Shown in pieces: positions 1-9,025 of a stretch of 64,000 nucleotides of DNA. This DNA comes from Clostridiales bacterium (GTDB lineage: Bacteria; Bacillota; Clostridia; Oscillospirales; Oscillospiraceae). Position numbers and translations under genes: made by a program. Each line of letters starts with the position of its first letter. The first letter of the stretch is position 1. The DNA lies in the NCBI GenBank assembly GCA_902363045.1, contig CABIYX010000005.1:1-64000 (forward strand), given 5' to 3'. Below the pieces are notes generated by a model. That model worked only from the letters and a program-made list of their open reading frames with translations, was not told where the DNA came from and ran no database searches.

Positions 1-10
1 TTTTTCGCTC

Positions 11-170
11 TGTCAAGAACTTTTTTCAGGAATTTTTCAGCCCGTTTTCGTTCTCTCATTCAGAACTTATATTTGGAAGTGTACCGTCCACCGTGGGACA
101 GCTTGGATATGTTATCACGCCTGTCCTCGATTGTCAAGCGCTTTTTGAGACTTTTTTCAGTTTTCTCTCT
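11..170. repeat. Two AT-rich imperfect direct repeats upstream of the first gene
   Basis: Two segments, about 11-40 and 132-170, each begin with TGTCAAG and continue through T-runs to a TTTTTTCAG-type end. They lie in the AT-rich first 200 bases, which contrast with the GC-rich remainder. No function is evident; they may be the tail of an upstream operon or a lineage repeat. Confidence 0.3.
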
Positions 171-205
171 GGGCACAGTTTTCCCGCATTGAAATCGCGC
201 TCCGC

Positions 206-234
206 TTGCCTGCTGTCCCACTTTTTGATATAGT
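206..234 (+). promoter_or_regulatory. Sigma-A-type promoter for the DUF1643 gene
   Basis: A TTGCCT -35 box (206-211) and a TATAGT -10 box (229-234) are separated by 17 bases. They lie about 45 bases before the ATG at 279, which has its own AAGGAGT ribosome site at 264-270. Confidence 0.55.
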
Positions 235-278
235 AAGTCTGCTTGATTTCACAACAAAACCAGAAGGAGTACTCCACC

Positions 279-917
279 ATGCACATTCCCGCCTGTGAAA
301 CGACCGAACTGGAACTGATCCGCTTTGCCCCGGCTCTGGAGGAGGCCAACCGTCCCTCTCCGGACTACGACTCGAAACGCTGGCTCTATGTCCCGAATGT
401 CTATTCGGAATACCGATATATTCTGGGCACCCGCGGAGAACACCCCCTGATCTGCATCGGGATCAATCCATCCACAGCCGCCCCCGACCGCCTGGACAAT
501 ACTTTGAAATCTGTGGAGCGCGTCGCCCTGTACAACGGCTTCGACAGCTTTATGATGTTCAACGTCTATGCCCAGCGGGCCACGAATCCAGATGATATGG
601 AGCTGACGTATAATGCTGAGCTCCACCAGGAAAATCTGAAAGCCTTTGATTACGCTCTCTCCCTGGACCGGGGCGGAGCGCCGGCCATCTGGGCCGCCTG
701 GGGCACGATCATCGAAAAGCGGCCATATCTTCCCCAGTGTGTGCAGGACATGATCCAGGTGGGCAGCGCCCGCAGCGCCGTCTGGTACTCCGCGGGAAAG
801 CGCTCGAAAAAGGGACATCCCCACCACCCCCTCTATCTCCGGAAGGACAGTGTTCTTGAGCCATTTGACGCCCAATCCTATATCGCCGGTCTTATGGACG
901 GCCAGTGCGGTGTCTGA
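279..917 (+). CDS. DUF1643 domain-containing protein
   Basis: The protein has 212 residues. The ATG at 279 is chosen because AAGGAGT lies 8 bases upstream; the frame is open further upstream but has no ribosome site there. The segments LICIGINPSTA, FMMFNVYAQRATNP and AIWAAWGTII follow the DUF1643 pattern of a conserved NPS/T motif, a later N-x-(Y/F) segment and a WG segment. The biochemical role of the family is not established. There is no signal peptide or membrane segment, so it is probably cytoplasmic. It is monocistronic, between a promoter and a converging gene. The family assignment is fairly secure, the function unknown. Confidence 0.8.
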   Translation: MHIPACETTELELIRFAPALEEANRPSPDYDSKRWLYVPNVYSEYRYILGTRGEHPLICIGINPSTAAPDRLDNTLKSVERVALYNGFDSFMMFNVYAQRATNPDDMELTYNAELHQENLKAFDYALSLDRGGAPAIWAAWGTIIEKRPYLPQCVQDMIQVGSARSAVWYSAGKRSKKGHPHHPLYLRKDSVLEPFDAQSYIAGLMDGQCGV

Positions 918-954
918 CCACGCCCAGAAAATCCGGGCATTTACGCAAAAATCA

Positions 955-989
955 GAGCCCGCCGCCTGCGGATCGCAGGCGGCGGGCTC
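955..989 (-). terminator. Rho-independent terminator of udp
   Basis: A perfect 16-bp stem with a 3-base GAT loop. On the minus strand it is followed by a U-rich stretch (complement of the AAAAA run at about 947-951), which places it downstream of the phosphorylase gene. It may also stop the converging gene on the plus strand, although the plus side has no U-run. Confidence 0.7.
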
Positions 990-1086
990 TCAGCTTGCCG
1001 AAAAACCTTTTCGACAGTCTCTCTGCTCATTTCCGTCTCATACAAACAAGGGCATATTAATAAGAGACTTATTTCCGCTTCGTTCC

Positions 1087-1857
1087 TCACGCGCGCTCCC
1101 GATCCTGCCGGATCAGCAACTTCACAGCCTCCACTCCGACCTGGATCGCGGCTGACGTATCATGGGACTCCTTCTGATCCAGCCCCGCCTTCTCCCGCTC
1201 CTGGTTCCAGATCACATGAAACACCGAGCCGCACCGGACGCCGCGGGCGGCGGCCACGGTAAACAGGGCCGCCGACTCCATTTCGCTGGCCAGCACACCC
1301 AGCCGCTTCCACGCCTCCCATTTCTGCTCCAGCTCATAGGAGACCGGCATCCGGCCGGGGGAGTGCTGTCCATAAAAGGAGTCCTTGCACTGCACCACCC
1401 CAGCCTTCCACGACTTCCCCAGGCGCTCCGCCGCCGCGGTCAGCGCGGTGAGCACCTGATAGTCAGGCACGGCCGGGTACTCGATGGGCGCATACTCCCG
1501 GCTGGTCCCCTCCATCCGCACCGCTCCGGTGGCCACCACCACATCGCCGCTCTGGACCTCCAGCTTGATCCCGCCGCAGGTCCCCACTCGCACAAAGGTA
1601 TGGACCCCCAAATTACACAGCTCCTCCATGGCGATAGAGGCGGAGGGGCCGCCGATCCCGGTGGATACCACGCTGACCGGCTCTCCAAGCAGCGTTCCTG
1701 TATAGGTCACATACTCCCGGTTGGTCTGCACATGGACCGGATCGTCAAAATACTGAGCGATGGCCTGACACCGGCCCGGGTCTCCGGGGAGAATACAATA
1801 CTTTCCAACCTGGCCCGGCCCGCACTGGATATGAAACTGCACCTCGCGCTCCTGCAT
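1087..1857 (-). CDS. udp: Uridine phosphorylase (nucleoside phosphorylase family)
   Basis: The protein has 256 residues. It catalyses phosphorolysis of uridine-type nucleosides to the base and ribose 1-phosphate in pyrimidine salvage. The N-terminal ILPGDPGRC segment resembles the phosphate-binding loop of Udp (VPGDPDRV). [16 protein letters not shown] and VRVGTCGGI match the family core, and [18 protein letters not shown] is the ribose-binding EMES motif. The length matches E. coli Udp. The ATG at 1857 is chosen because AGGAGGTG precedes it and because the upstream alternative start overlaps the promoter -10 box. It is divergent from thrS and ends in its own terminator. Purine specificity cannot be excluded from sequence alone. 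Confidence 0.88.
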   Translation of the reverse strand: MQEREVQFHIQCGPGQVGKYCILPGDPGRCQAIAQYFDDPVHVQTNREYVTYTGTLLGEPVSVVSTGIGGPSASIAMEELCNLGVHTFVRVGTCGGIKLEVQSGDVVVATGAVRMEGTSREYAPIEYPAVPDYQVLTALTAAAERLGKSWKAGVVQCKDSFYGQHSPGRMPVSYELEQKWEAWKRLGVLASEMESAALFTVAAARGVRCGSVFHVIWNQEREKAGLDQKESHDTSAAIQVGVEAVKLLIRQDRERA

Positions 1858-1920
1858 AATATCCACCTCCTGATTGGTATATCGGGATACATCACAGTTC
1901 TTTCTCCCGCTGGTCCTTTC

Positions 1921-1949
1921 ATTATATCCCATCCGCTACCCCTCCGCAA
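1921..1949 (-). promoter_or_regulatory. Promoter of udp
   Basis: On the minus strand a TTGCGG -35 box (1949-1944) and a perfect TATAAT -10 box (1926-1921) are separated by 17 bases. The predicted transcript starts near 1914, leaving a 5' leader of about 57 bases. Confidence 0.7.
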
Positions 1950-2005
1950 GAACGGATCTCACAGTCCCGCTTTTTCAAAAGACAAACCATATACAGCCTC
2001 TTCCC

Positions 2006-2034
2006 TTGACATTTTTCCGCCCCGGTGATATAGT
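2006..2034 (+). promoter_or_regulatory. Promoter of the thrS T-box leader
   Basis: A perfect TTGACA (2006-2011) is followed after 17 bases by TATAGT (2029-2034). Transcription would start near 2041, immediately before the T-box leader and about 480 bases ahead of the thrS start codon. Confidence 0.8.
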
Positions 2035-2050
2035 GTTCCCATTAAATCGG

Positions 2051-2308
2051 CTTTGACGGAGAAGAACCCGCAAAAGCGGCGGTCAGAGAGGGGCGCGGTT
2101 GCTGTGAGCGCCCTCCGCCTGCGGCGGCTGTACCGCTCCTGAGCCGCCCGGGACGACCGGGACGGGCCCTTCCCGTTACAGAAGGTCACAAGCGGCAGGA
2201 AATTTTTCGCAGACATTTATGTGCGCGCTTTTCCTGCAAGCAGGGTGGAACCGTGGAGTGCTGGATCGCTTCACCCCTGGACAACAGGGGTGAAGCGTTT
2301 TTGTTTTT
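2051..2308 (+). promoter_or_regulatory. T-box riboswitch of thrS, including its terminator
   Basis: The T-box core AGGGTGGAACCGTGG lies at 2242-2256 and is directly followed by a 12-bp terminator stem (2267-2278 with 2286-2297) and a T-rich tail. The variable base in TGGA predicts a tRNA with discriminator U, consistent with tRNA-Thr. An upstream hairpin with the AGAGAGGGG element (about 2083-2114) fits Stem I, and an ACC triplet at 2132-2134 is a candidate threonine specifier. Uncharged tRNA-Thr should favour the antiterminator and switch on thrS. The specifier position is tentative; the T-box itself is clear. Confidence 0.9.
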
Positions 2309-2316
2309 GCCCCGAA

Positions 2317-2504
2317 CCATAAAAGCCTCCTTTCGCAAAAGGAGGTGGCATTTGCGAAGCAAATGACGGAGGATTTTTCCCTCCGGGGAAAAGGAAAACG
2401 TTCCGTCCCGCTCCGCCCGACAGCTCCCTATCCCCTCTTTAGATCAGGGGAGCGGGCCCTTTGCAGAGGGAGCCTTTAGACGGGTCGCCGAGGGCGGCGG
2501 CCTA
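2317..2504. repeat. Palindromic repeat block between T-box terminator and thrS
   Basis: Several small hairpins lie in tandem: CCTCCTTT/AAAGGAGG (2326-2345), a TTTGCGAAGCAAA palindrome (about 2351-2363), and GCTCCCT/AGGGAGC (about 2423-2473). This resembles the short intergenic elements scattered in genomes of this group. It is transcribed as part of the thrS leader after read-through. Confidence 0.5.
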
Positions 2505-2524
2505 CACAATGAGGAGGTCAAGAC

Positions 2525-4288
2525 ATGAGCGAAGAAATCAAAAACGAATTCACCTTTGAAAACCCCGAATACCGCCAGACCTACTGGCACACCTGCTCCC
2601 ATGTGATGGCCCAGGCGGTCAAGCGCCTGTGGCCCGAGGTGAAGCTGGCCATCGGCCCCTCCATCGACGAGGGCTGGTACTACGACATGGACGCCCCCTT
2701 CGCCTTCACCCCCGAGCACCTGGAGCAGATCGAGGCCGAGATGCGGAAGATCTGCAAGGAGAAGCTGAAGCTGGAGCGCTTTGAGCTGCCCCGGGCCGAG
2801 GCCATCCAGTTCATGGAGGAGAAGGAGGAGCCTTTTAAGGTAGAGCTGATCCAGGATCTGCCCGAGGACGCCCACATCTCCTTCTATAAGCAGGGTGAGT
2901 TCACCGACCTGTGCGCCGGCCCCCATCTGGACTCCACCGGCCGCATCAAGGGCAACGCCCTGAAGCTCACCGCCTGCAACGCCGCCTACTGGCGGGGCGA
3001 CTCCAACCGGGAGACTCTCCAGCGGATCTACGGCATCGCCTTCCCCAAGAAGGACGAGCTGGACGCCTATCTGGCCAAGATCGAGGAGGCCAAGAAGCGG
3101 GACCACCGGAAGCTGGGAAAGGAGCTGGGCCTGTTCATGCTCCGGGACGAGGGCCCCGGCTTCCCCTTCTTCCTGCCCAAGGGCATGACCCTGAAGAATA
3201 CCCTGCTGGACTACTGGCGTCAGGTCCACAAGAAGTACGGCTATGTGGAGATCTCCACCCCCATCATGCTCAACCGCCAGCTGTGGGAGCGCTCCGGCCA
3301 CTGGGACCACTACAAGAACAATATGTACACCACCGTCATCGACGATGTGGACTTCGCCGTCAAGCCCATGAACTGCCCCGGCGGAATGCTGGTCTACGCC
3401 AGTCAGCCCCACTCCTATAAGGAGCTGCCCCTGCGGGTGGGCGAGATCGGCCTGGTCCACCGCCACGAGCTGTCCGGCGCCCTCCACGGCCTGTTCCGCG
3501 TCCGCTGCTTCAATCAGGATGACGCCCATGTCTTTATGACTCGGGAGCAGATGCAGGACGTGATCCAGGAGACCGTCCGCCTGTTTGACGAGGTCTACTC
3601 CGTCTTTGGTCTGAGCTACACCATCGAGCTGTCCACCATGCCTGAGGACCACATCGGCACCGTGGAGGAGTGGGAGCGCAACCAGGACATCCTGAAGGCC
3701 GCCATTACCGACATGGGCAAGGACTTTATCATCAACGAGGGAGACGGCGCGTTCTACGGCCCCAAGCTGGACTTCCATCTGGCCGACTCCCTGGGACGCA
3801 CCTGGCAGTGCGGCACCATCCAGCTGGACAGCCAGCTGCCGGAGCGCTTCGAGCTGGAGTACACCGGCGAGGACGGCCAGAAGCACCGCCCTGTGATGAT
3901 CCACCGCGTGGTGCTGGGCTCCATCGAGCGCTTCATCGGCGTCATCACCGAGCACTTCGCCGGCGCCTTCCCCGCCTGGCTCAGCCCCGTCCAGGTGAAG
4001 GTGCTGCCCGTCACCGACCGGGCCTCCGGCTACGCCGGCCAGATCTCCAACGCCCTGGATCAACTTGGCTTCCGGGTGGAGGTGGACCACCGGAACGAGA
4101 AGATCGGCAAGAAGATCCGCGAGGCCACCATGGAGAAGGTCCCCTATATGCTGGTGGTGGGCGACCGGGACATGGAGAATGGGACCGTCTCCGTCCGGCA
4201 CCGCTCCGGCGAGGATCTGGGCGCTATGAGCCTGGACGCCTTTGCCCAGCTGCTGGGCGAGGAAGTCCGCGCCAAGACCATCAAGTAA
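2525..4288 (+). CDS. thrS: Threonyl-tRNA synthetase lacking the N-terminal TGS domain
   Basis: The class II synthetase has 587 residues and attaches threonine to tRNA-Thr in the cytoplasm. It opens directly in the editing domain, whose HxxxH motif is at His22/His26 and whose CAGPH motif is near residues 129-133. The catalytic domain includes MNCPGG (zinc-binding Cys near 284), the motif 2 region RHELSGALHGLFRVR, and a downstream segment with VMIHRVVLGSIERF. An anticodon-binding domain follows (about 480-587). Standard ThrRS has about 640 residues with a TGS domain first; that domain is absent here. The start is set by GAGGAGG 8 bases upstream. Expression is controlled by the T-box. Confidence 0.95.
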   Translation: MSEEIKNEFTFENPEYRQTYWHTCSHVMAQAVKRLWPEVKLAIGPSIDEGWYYDMDAPFAFTPEHLEQIEAEMRKICKEKLKLERFELPRAEAIQFMEEKEEPFKVELIQDLPEDAHISFYKQGEFTDLCAGPHLDSTGRIKGNALKLTACNAAYWRGDSNRETLQRIYGIAFPKKDELDAYLAKIEEAKKRDHRKLGKELGLFMLRDEGPGFPFFLPKGMTLKNTLLDYWRQVHKKYGYVEISTPIMLNRQLWERSGHWDHYKNNMYTTVIDDVDFAVKPMNCPGGMLVYASQPHSYKELPLRVGEIGLVHRHELSGALHGLFRVRCFNQDDAHVFMTREQMQDVIQETVRLFDEVYSVFGLSYTIELSTMPEDHIGTVEEWERNQDILKAAITDMGKDFIINEGDGAFYGPKLDFHLADSLGRTWQCGTIQLDSQLPERFELEYTGEDGQKHRPVMIHRVVLGSIERFIGVITEHFAGAFPAWLSPVQVKVLPVTDRASGYAGQISNALDQLGFRVEVDHRNEKIGKKIREATMEKVPYMLVVGDRDMENGTVSVRHRSGEDLGAMSLDAFAQLLGEEVRAKTIK

Positions 4289-4330
4289 ATCCTCCGGTCA
4301 ACGGCCGGCCATCCATTATGGAACCGCTGA

Positions 4331-4368
4331 ACGCCCCTTTTTTCTGCCAAAGAAAAAAGGGGCGTTTT
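4331..4368 (+). terminator. Terminator of thrS
   Basis: A perfect 15-bp inverted repeat (4331-4345 with 4351-4365) with a 5-base loop, followed by TTT. Confidence 0.85.
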
Positions 4369-4463
4369 CTCCCTTTCTCTTGCGGCCCGCCCGGTTTTGT
4401 GCTATTCTTAGGATGTATTATTTTAAAATTCGATCCTGTTGGGAGACATAAGGGGGAATTTCC

Positions 4464-5372
4464 GTGTCTGGGGACCAAATATGGCCCATTCTGTTTTGGA
4501 TCAGTGTACTGCTCAATCTGCTGCTTCTGCTCCGCCGCCCCATCCTTGCCTGGCTGCGCCGGGACAAGGGCGAGGAGCTGGCCGACGAGATCATGGCCAT
4601 GGTGGAGGAGGGCGAGGAGTCCGGCGCCATTGAACAGAACGAAAAGGAGCTTATTGAGAACATTTTCGAGTTCAACAGCATGACGGCGGACGATGTGATG
4701 ATCCACCGCACCGACATGGTCACGCTGCCCCTCAGCGCGGATGACAGCACCATTCTGTCCACTATTCAGTCCTCCGGTCTGTCCCGTTTCCCAGTATACA
4801 ATGAGGACATCGATGATGTGGTGGGTATCCTGTCCACCCGGGACTATCTGCTCAACAGCCGCCAGAAGCAGCCCCTCCCTCTGGAAAAGCTGCTGCGCCC
4901 CGCCTACTTCGTGCCGGAGTCCGTGCGGGCCGACGTTCTGTTCCGGGATATGCAGAACCGGAAGATCCACATGGCCCTGGTGGTGGACGAGTACGGCGGC
5001 ACCGGCGGCCTGCTCACCCTGGAGGACCTCTTGGAGGAGCTGGTGGGCAAGATCTACGATGAATTTGACCCCCAGGAGGAGCAGGACATCATCCGGGTCA
5101 ACAACAGCCAGTGGCGGGTGTCCGGCTCCGCCGACCTGGAGGAGCTGGCCGAGGCCATGGGGCTGGAGCTGCCGGAGGAGGAGCTGGAGGAGCTGGACTG
5201 CGACACCGTGGGCGGTCTGGTCTTCGCCCTGCTGCCCGTCATTCCGGAGGACGGCAGCCGCCCGGTGGTGGAGGCCATGGGGCTCCGGATCCGGGTGGAG
5301 GAACTGTGGGAACGCCGGGTGGAATGGGCTCTGGCTGAGAAAGCAGCGCCCGACGGCGAAGAAAACGACTGA
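4464..5372 (+). CDS. CBS-domain/transporter-associated-domain protein (CorC/HlyC-like, no DUF21)
   Basis: The protein has 302 residues. The N-terminus has one hydrophobic segment (about 6-22). A linker (about 35-70) follows, then a paired CBS domain (about 75-195), including VVDEYGGTGGLLTLEDLLEELVG, and a C-terminal CorC-type domain (about 210-290). This is the cytoplasmic half of CNNM/CorB-type transporters, usually attached to a four-helix DUF21 membrane domain that is missing here. CorC-type proteins are linked to magnesium or cobalt efflux and bind adenine nucleotides; the function here is inferred. The GTG start is chosen because AAGGGGG precedes it by 7-8 bases. Confidence 0.8.
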   Translation: MSGDQIWPILFWISVLLNLLLLLRRPILAWLRRDKGEELADEIMAMVEEGEESGAIEQNEKELIENIFEFNSMTADDVMIHRTDMVTLPLSADDSTILSTIQSSGLSRFPVYNEDIDDVVGILSTRDYLLNSRQKQPLPLEKLLRPAYFVPESVRADVLFRDMQNRKIHMALVVDEYGGTGGLLTLEDLLEELVGKIYDEFDPQEEQDIIRVNNSQWRVSGSADLEELAEAMGLELPEEELEELDCDTVGGLVFALLPVIPEDGSRPVVEAMGLRIRVEELWERRVEWALAEKAAPDGEEND

Positions 5373-5380
5373 ATATCCGC

Positions 5381-5424
5381 AGGGATGGGGCCGCCCGCCG
5401 CGCGGCTCCATCCCTCTTTTTCTC
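5381..5424 (+). terminator. Terminator of the CBS-domain gene
   Basis: A 14-bp stem with one G-U pair (5381-5394 with 5402-5415) is followed by a pyrimidine tail containing TTTTT. Confidence 0.75.
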
Positions 5425-5500
5425 CGTGTGTCAAAGCCTTTGTCCCCCACGCGGCTGCAATAAAATGCCGTTCTGTCAGACGGCTCATTCAGGAGGTCCC

Positions 5501-6277
5501 ATGATCCAGGCCATTTTCTTTGATGTGGACGGAACGCTGGTCAGCTTCCGCACCCATACCATCCCCGCCTCCACTCTGGAGGCCCTCCACGCCCTGCGCG
5601 CCAAGGGGATCAAGCTGTTTCTCGCCACCGGAAGGCACCAGGCCATGCTCCGCTCCGTTCAGGAGCTCTTCCCCTTTGACGGCTGCGTCACCCTCAGCGG
5701 CCAGTACTGCTTCGTTGGGGACCGGGTGCTCCGCAGCAGCCCCATGCCGCCGGAGGCGGTGGAGGAGCTGGTGGCCGCCGCGGAGGGGAACACCTTCTCC
5801 TCCATTTTTCTGGAGGGGGAGGACATCTATCTCAACTGCGTCAATGACCTGACCCGCCAGTTCATCCAGGATCTGTACATTCCAATGCCGCCGGTGCGTC
5901 CCGCCCGCTACGCTTTGGGCCGGGAGATCTATCAGGCAGTCACCTTCCTCAGCCGGGAGCAGGAGCACCTGCTGCTGGACCGCGCTCCCCACCTCAAGAC
6001 CACCCGCTGGCACCCCAACTTTCTGGACGTCATCCCGCCCACCGGAGGAAAGGATCTGGGGATGGACGCCATCCTGGACCACTTCGGCATCCCGCTGGAG
6101 AACTGCATGGCCTTCGGCGACGGGGAAAACGACCTGTCCATGCTGGTCCACGCCGGCGTCGGCGTGGCCATGGGCACCGCAAGCGGCGCGGTGAAGGCCC
6201 AGGCGGACTACGCCGCCCCCTCGGTGGATGAGGACGGGATCGTCCGGGCCCTGTCCCACTTCGGGCTGCTCCCCTGA
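5501..6277 (+). CDS. HAD superfamily hydrolase, Cof-type
   Basis: The protein has 258 residues. Motif I FFDVDGTLV is at residues 6-14, motif II (LFLATGR) near 40-46, the motif III lysine lies in the GGKDLGMDAI region (about 186), and motif IV FGDGENDLSML is near 207-217. A C2-type cap lies between motifs II and III, as in Cof/YidA phosphatases that dephosphorylate sugar phosphates and cofactors such as pyridoxal phosphate or FMN. The exact substrate cannot be read from sequence. The ATG at 5501 follows AGGAGGT at 8 bases and starts immediately before motif I. Confidence 0.88.
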   Translation: MIQAIFFDVDGTLVSFRTHTIPASTLEALHALRAKGIKLFLATGRHQAMLRSVQELFPFDGCVTLSGQYCFVGDRVLRSSPMPPEAVEELVAAAEGNTFSSIFLEGEDIYLNCVNDLTRQFIQDLYIPMPPVRPARYALGREIYQAVTFLSREQEHLLLDRAPHLKTTRWHPNFLDVIPPTGGKDLGMDAILDHFGIPLENCMAFGDGENDLSMLVHAGVGVAMGTASGAVKAQADYAAPSVDEDGIVRALSHFGLLP

Positions 6278-6405
6278 GCCGGAGCCCCCCGGCCTTACCC
6301 GGTGAAAATTCACAAATTGTTACTGGAATTATCCCCTTATCCGATGTACAATATAGACAGATAAGCTGTATCACAGTCTGACTGTTTGATAAGGAGGCAT
6401 CGGAT

Positions 6406-8004
6406 ATGAAGCTCACATTCTTCGGCGCGGCCCACGCGGTCACCGGCAGCTGTCACTGCCTAGAGGTCAACGGCAAAAAGATCCTCATCGACTGCGGCCT
6501 TCAGCAGGGCCGGGACGAGCACGATGAAAACGCGCTGGATTTCGCCCCCAGCTACATCGACTACGTCATTGTGACCCACGCCCACATCGACCACTCCGGC
6601 CGGATCCCCCTGCTGGTGAAGGAGGGCTTTCAGGGCCAGATCTTTGCCACCCGCCTGACCTGTCAGCTCATGTCGGTCATGCTGCGGGACTCCGCCTTCA
6701 TCCAGGAGAGCGACGCGGAGTGGCAGAACCAGAAGGGCAAGCGCGCCGGCCGGCCGCCGGTGGAGCCCCTGTACACCGTGGCCGACGCCGAGGCCGCCCT
6801 TCAGCAGCTCTTCCCGGCGGAGTACGGACAGATTTTGGATCTGTGCGATGGGGTGCGCATCCGCTTCCGGGATGCGGGCCACCTGCTGGGCTCCTCCATG
6901 GTGGAGATCTGGGCCACCGAGGGAGACGTCACCAAAAAGCTGGTCTTTTCCGGCGACCTGGGCAACATCGACCAGCCCATCATCCGCAACCCGGAGTTTC
7001 TGGACGAGGCCGACTATGTGGTCATGGAGTCCACCTACGGCGACCGGAACCACGAGATCCCGGAGAGCTATGTGGAGTCCCTGGCCCAGCTCATCGACGA
7101 CACCTTTGCCCGGGGAGGCAACGTCATCATCCCCTCCTTTGCCGTGGGCCGCACTCAGGAGCTGCTCTACTTCCTGCGGGAGATCAAGCATCAGGGCCTG
7201 GTGAAGAGCTTCCCCTCCTTCCAGGTCTGTGTGGACAGCCCTCTGGCGGCGGAGGCCACCCGGATCTACGCCGGGGATCTGCGGGGCTATCTGGATGAGG
7301 AGGCCATTGCCGTCCTTCAGGGAGGAGAAAATCTGTTTACCTTCCCCGACCTGACCCTGGTGCAGTCCACCGACGAGTCCAAGGCGCTGAATATGGACAA
7401 GAGCTCCAAGGTCATCATCTCCGCCTCCGGGATGTGCGACGCCGGCCGGATCCGCCACCACTTGAAGCACAACCTCTGGCGGCAGGAGTCCACTGTGGTC
7501 TTTGTGGGCTATCAGGCGGAGGGCTCCCTGGGCCGCCGCCTGCTGGAGGGGGCCAAATCTGTGAAGCTGTTCGGCGAGGAGATCGCCGTGAACGCCCGCA
7601 TCGTCAACTTCCAGGGCCTGTCCTCCCACGCCGACCGGGACCACCTGCTGGCCTGGATCCAGCACTTCTCCCCCGCGCCCCAGCAGGTCTTTGTGGTCCA
7701 CGGTGACAGCGAGGTCACCGACCTGTTCGCCAGGGACCTGAACGAGCTGGGCATCGCCGCCCACGCCCCCCTCTATGAGGAGGTCTACGACCTGTCCTCC
7801 AATACCACGCTGGCCCAGGGCGTGGTGCTGGAGCCCAGGAAGGTATCCGGCGGCGCGGCGGCAGGCTCCCCCGCCTTCGTCCGGCTCCAGGATGTGTCCC
7901 GCCAGCTGGAGGCACTCATCAGCCGCAGCCGGGGCCGCCCCAACAAGGATCTGGCCCGTCTGGCCGATCAGCTCCGCCAAGTCATGGAGAGCTGGGAAAC
8001 CTGA
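6406..8004 (+). CDS. Metallo-beta-lactamase/beta-CASP RNA-processing hydrolase
   Basis: The protein has 532 residues. The metal site THAHIDHSG is near 59-67, further histidine and aspartate ligands lie in AGHLLGSSM and FSGDLGN, and the beta-CASP insert contains IISASGMCDAGRI. The closing motifs SSHADRDHL and VVHGD complete the zinc site. The arrangement matches bacterial YSH1/CPSF-like exonucleases (MBL/RMMBL fold) rather than RNase J, which is longer and has a distinct C-terminal domain. The probable role is cytoplasmic RNA turnover. The ATG follows AAGGAGG. A DUF975 gene lies 42 bases downstream and may be co-transcribed. Confidence 0.88.
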   Translation: MKLTFFGAAHAVTGSCHCLEVNGKKILIDCGLQQGRDEHDENALDFAPSYIDYVIVTHAHIDHSGRIPLLVKEGFQGQIFATRLTCQLMSVMLRDSAFIQESDAEWQNQKGKRAGRPPVEPLYTVADAEAALQQLFPAEYGQILDLCDGVRIRFRDAGHLLGSSMVEIWATEGDVTKKLVFSGDLGNIDQPIIRNPEFLDEADYVVMESTYGDRNHEIPESYVESLAQLIDDTFARGGNVIIPSFAVGRTQELLYFLREIKHQGLVKSFPSFQVCVDSPLAAEATRIYAGDLRGYLDEEAIAVLQGGENLFTFPDLTLVQSTDESKALNMDKSSKVIISASGMCDAGRIRHHLKHNLWRQESTVVFVGYQAEGSLGRRLLEGAKSVKLFGEEIAVNARIVNFQGLSSHADRDHLLAWIQHFSPAPQQVFVVHGDSEVTDLFARDLNELGIAAHAPLYEEVYDLSSNTTLAQGVVLEPRKVSGGAAAGSPAFVRLQDVSRQLEALISRSRGRPNKDLARLADQLRQVMESWET

Positions 8005-8046
8005 TCCCGCGCTCCGCCATCAACATACCACAGGGAGGATCTCACA

Positions 8047-8970
8047 ATGCCTATGGAAGTCAACCGCCGGGAATTGAAGGCCCGCGCCCGGGAGCGGATC
8101 CGCGCGTCCCACCCCGCTTTCTGGAAAGTCACGCTGGTCTATCTCCTGCTGACCTCCGGCGTAGCCGCCGTGGCCGATCTGGCGGGGGCGGCCCGCATCG
8201 GGCTCCCCCCGGTCCACCTGGATACCTTCGCCCTCTTTCTCGCCCTGTTGGTCACCCTGTATACCATGGTGATGGGTCTGGGCTATCAGTGGTGGGCCCT
8301 CCGGACCTACCGCCAGCAGTCCGCCGGGTACAGCACCCTCATCGACGGCTTCTCCATGGCCGGCCGGGTGATCCTGATGAATGTCATCATCTTTTTCTCC
8401 ACTATGGGCTGGGCGATGGTCTTTGCCCTCCCCTTCTCCCTGGTGCTGCTCCTGCTCTCCGGCCTGGTGTCCTCCGGCGGTGGAATGCTGTTCCTCTACC
8501 TGCTGGCCATGGGCGGCACCTCTCTTTACTCTATGTGGGTCGGCTACCGCTATGCCATGGCCCCCTATCTGCTCATCGATCACCCGGAACAGGGGGCCTC
8601 TGCCGCGGTCCGGGAGAGTGTGGCCATGATGAAAGGCTGGAAGTGGGAGTTCTGCAAGCTGGACCTGTCCTTCCTGGGCTGGCACCTGATCAACGCCCTG
8701 CTGTCCCTGGCCGTCACTCTGGTCTTCGCCCTTCCCATGCTCCCCGCCCTGCTGGAGTCCGGCGCCGACCTGGCCCGGATCCTCATGGACCCAAGCCTCG
8801 CCCTCCCCTGGACGGCAGTTCTCCTGTCCAGTCTGATCCAGCTGCCCCTGTCCCTGTGGCTGAAGCCCTATCAGACCGTGACCTTTGCCGGCTTCTATCA
8901 GGCCCGGGTCACGCAGTCCACCCAGCCCCCACCGGTGTGGGAGGCCGACGATCCCTACGGCATCTCCTGA
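8047..8970 (+). CDS. DUF975 family integral membrane protein
   Basis: The protein has 307 residues. A charged N-terminus (NRRELKARARERI) is followed by about six hydrophobic segments, and the central sequence GYRYAMAPYLLIDHPEQGASAAVRESVAMMKGWKWEFCKLDLSFLGW is typical of DUF975. The biochemical function of the family is unknown. GGGAGGAT lies 7 bases before the ATG. It is likely co-transcribed with the upstream hydrolase and ends at a strong bidirectional terminator. Confidence 0.85.
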   Translation: MPMEVNRRELKARARERIRASHPAFWKVTLVYLLLTSGVAAVADLAGAARIGLPPVHLDTFALFLALLVTLYTMVMGLGYQWWALRTYRQQSAGYSTLIDGFSMAGRVILMNVIIFFSTMGWAMVFALPFSLVLLLLSGLVSSGGGMLFLYLLAMGGTSLYSMWVGYRYAMAPYLLIDHPEQGASAAVRESVAMMKGWKWEFCKLDLSFLGWHLINALLSLAVTLVFALPMLPALLESGADLARILMDPSLALPWTAVLLSSLIQLPLSLWLKPYQTVTFAGFYQARVTQSTQPPPVWEADDPYGIS

Positions 8971-8980
8971 ACATCTGGTC

Positions 8981-9019
8981 AAAAAATGCCCGCGGCTGAC
9001 AGAGCCGCGGGCATTTTTT
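8981..9019. terminator. Bidirectional terminator between converging genes
   Basis: A perfect 17-bp stem (8981-8997 with 9003-9019) with a 5-base loop, carrying six A on the left and six T on the right. It serves the plus-strand DUF975 gene and the minus-strand four-gene operon. Confidence 0.9.
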
Positions 9020-9025
9020 GACGCG

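Noticed and set aside
2444..4201. Long antisense open frame opposite thrS
   Set aside because: It is a GC-rich shadow of the thrS codons and has no homology-like pattern, ribosome site or promoter.
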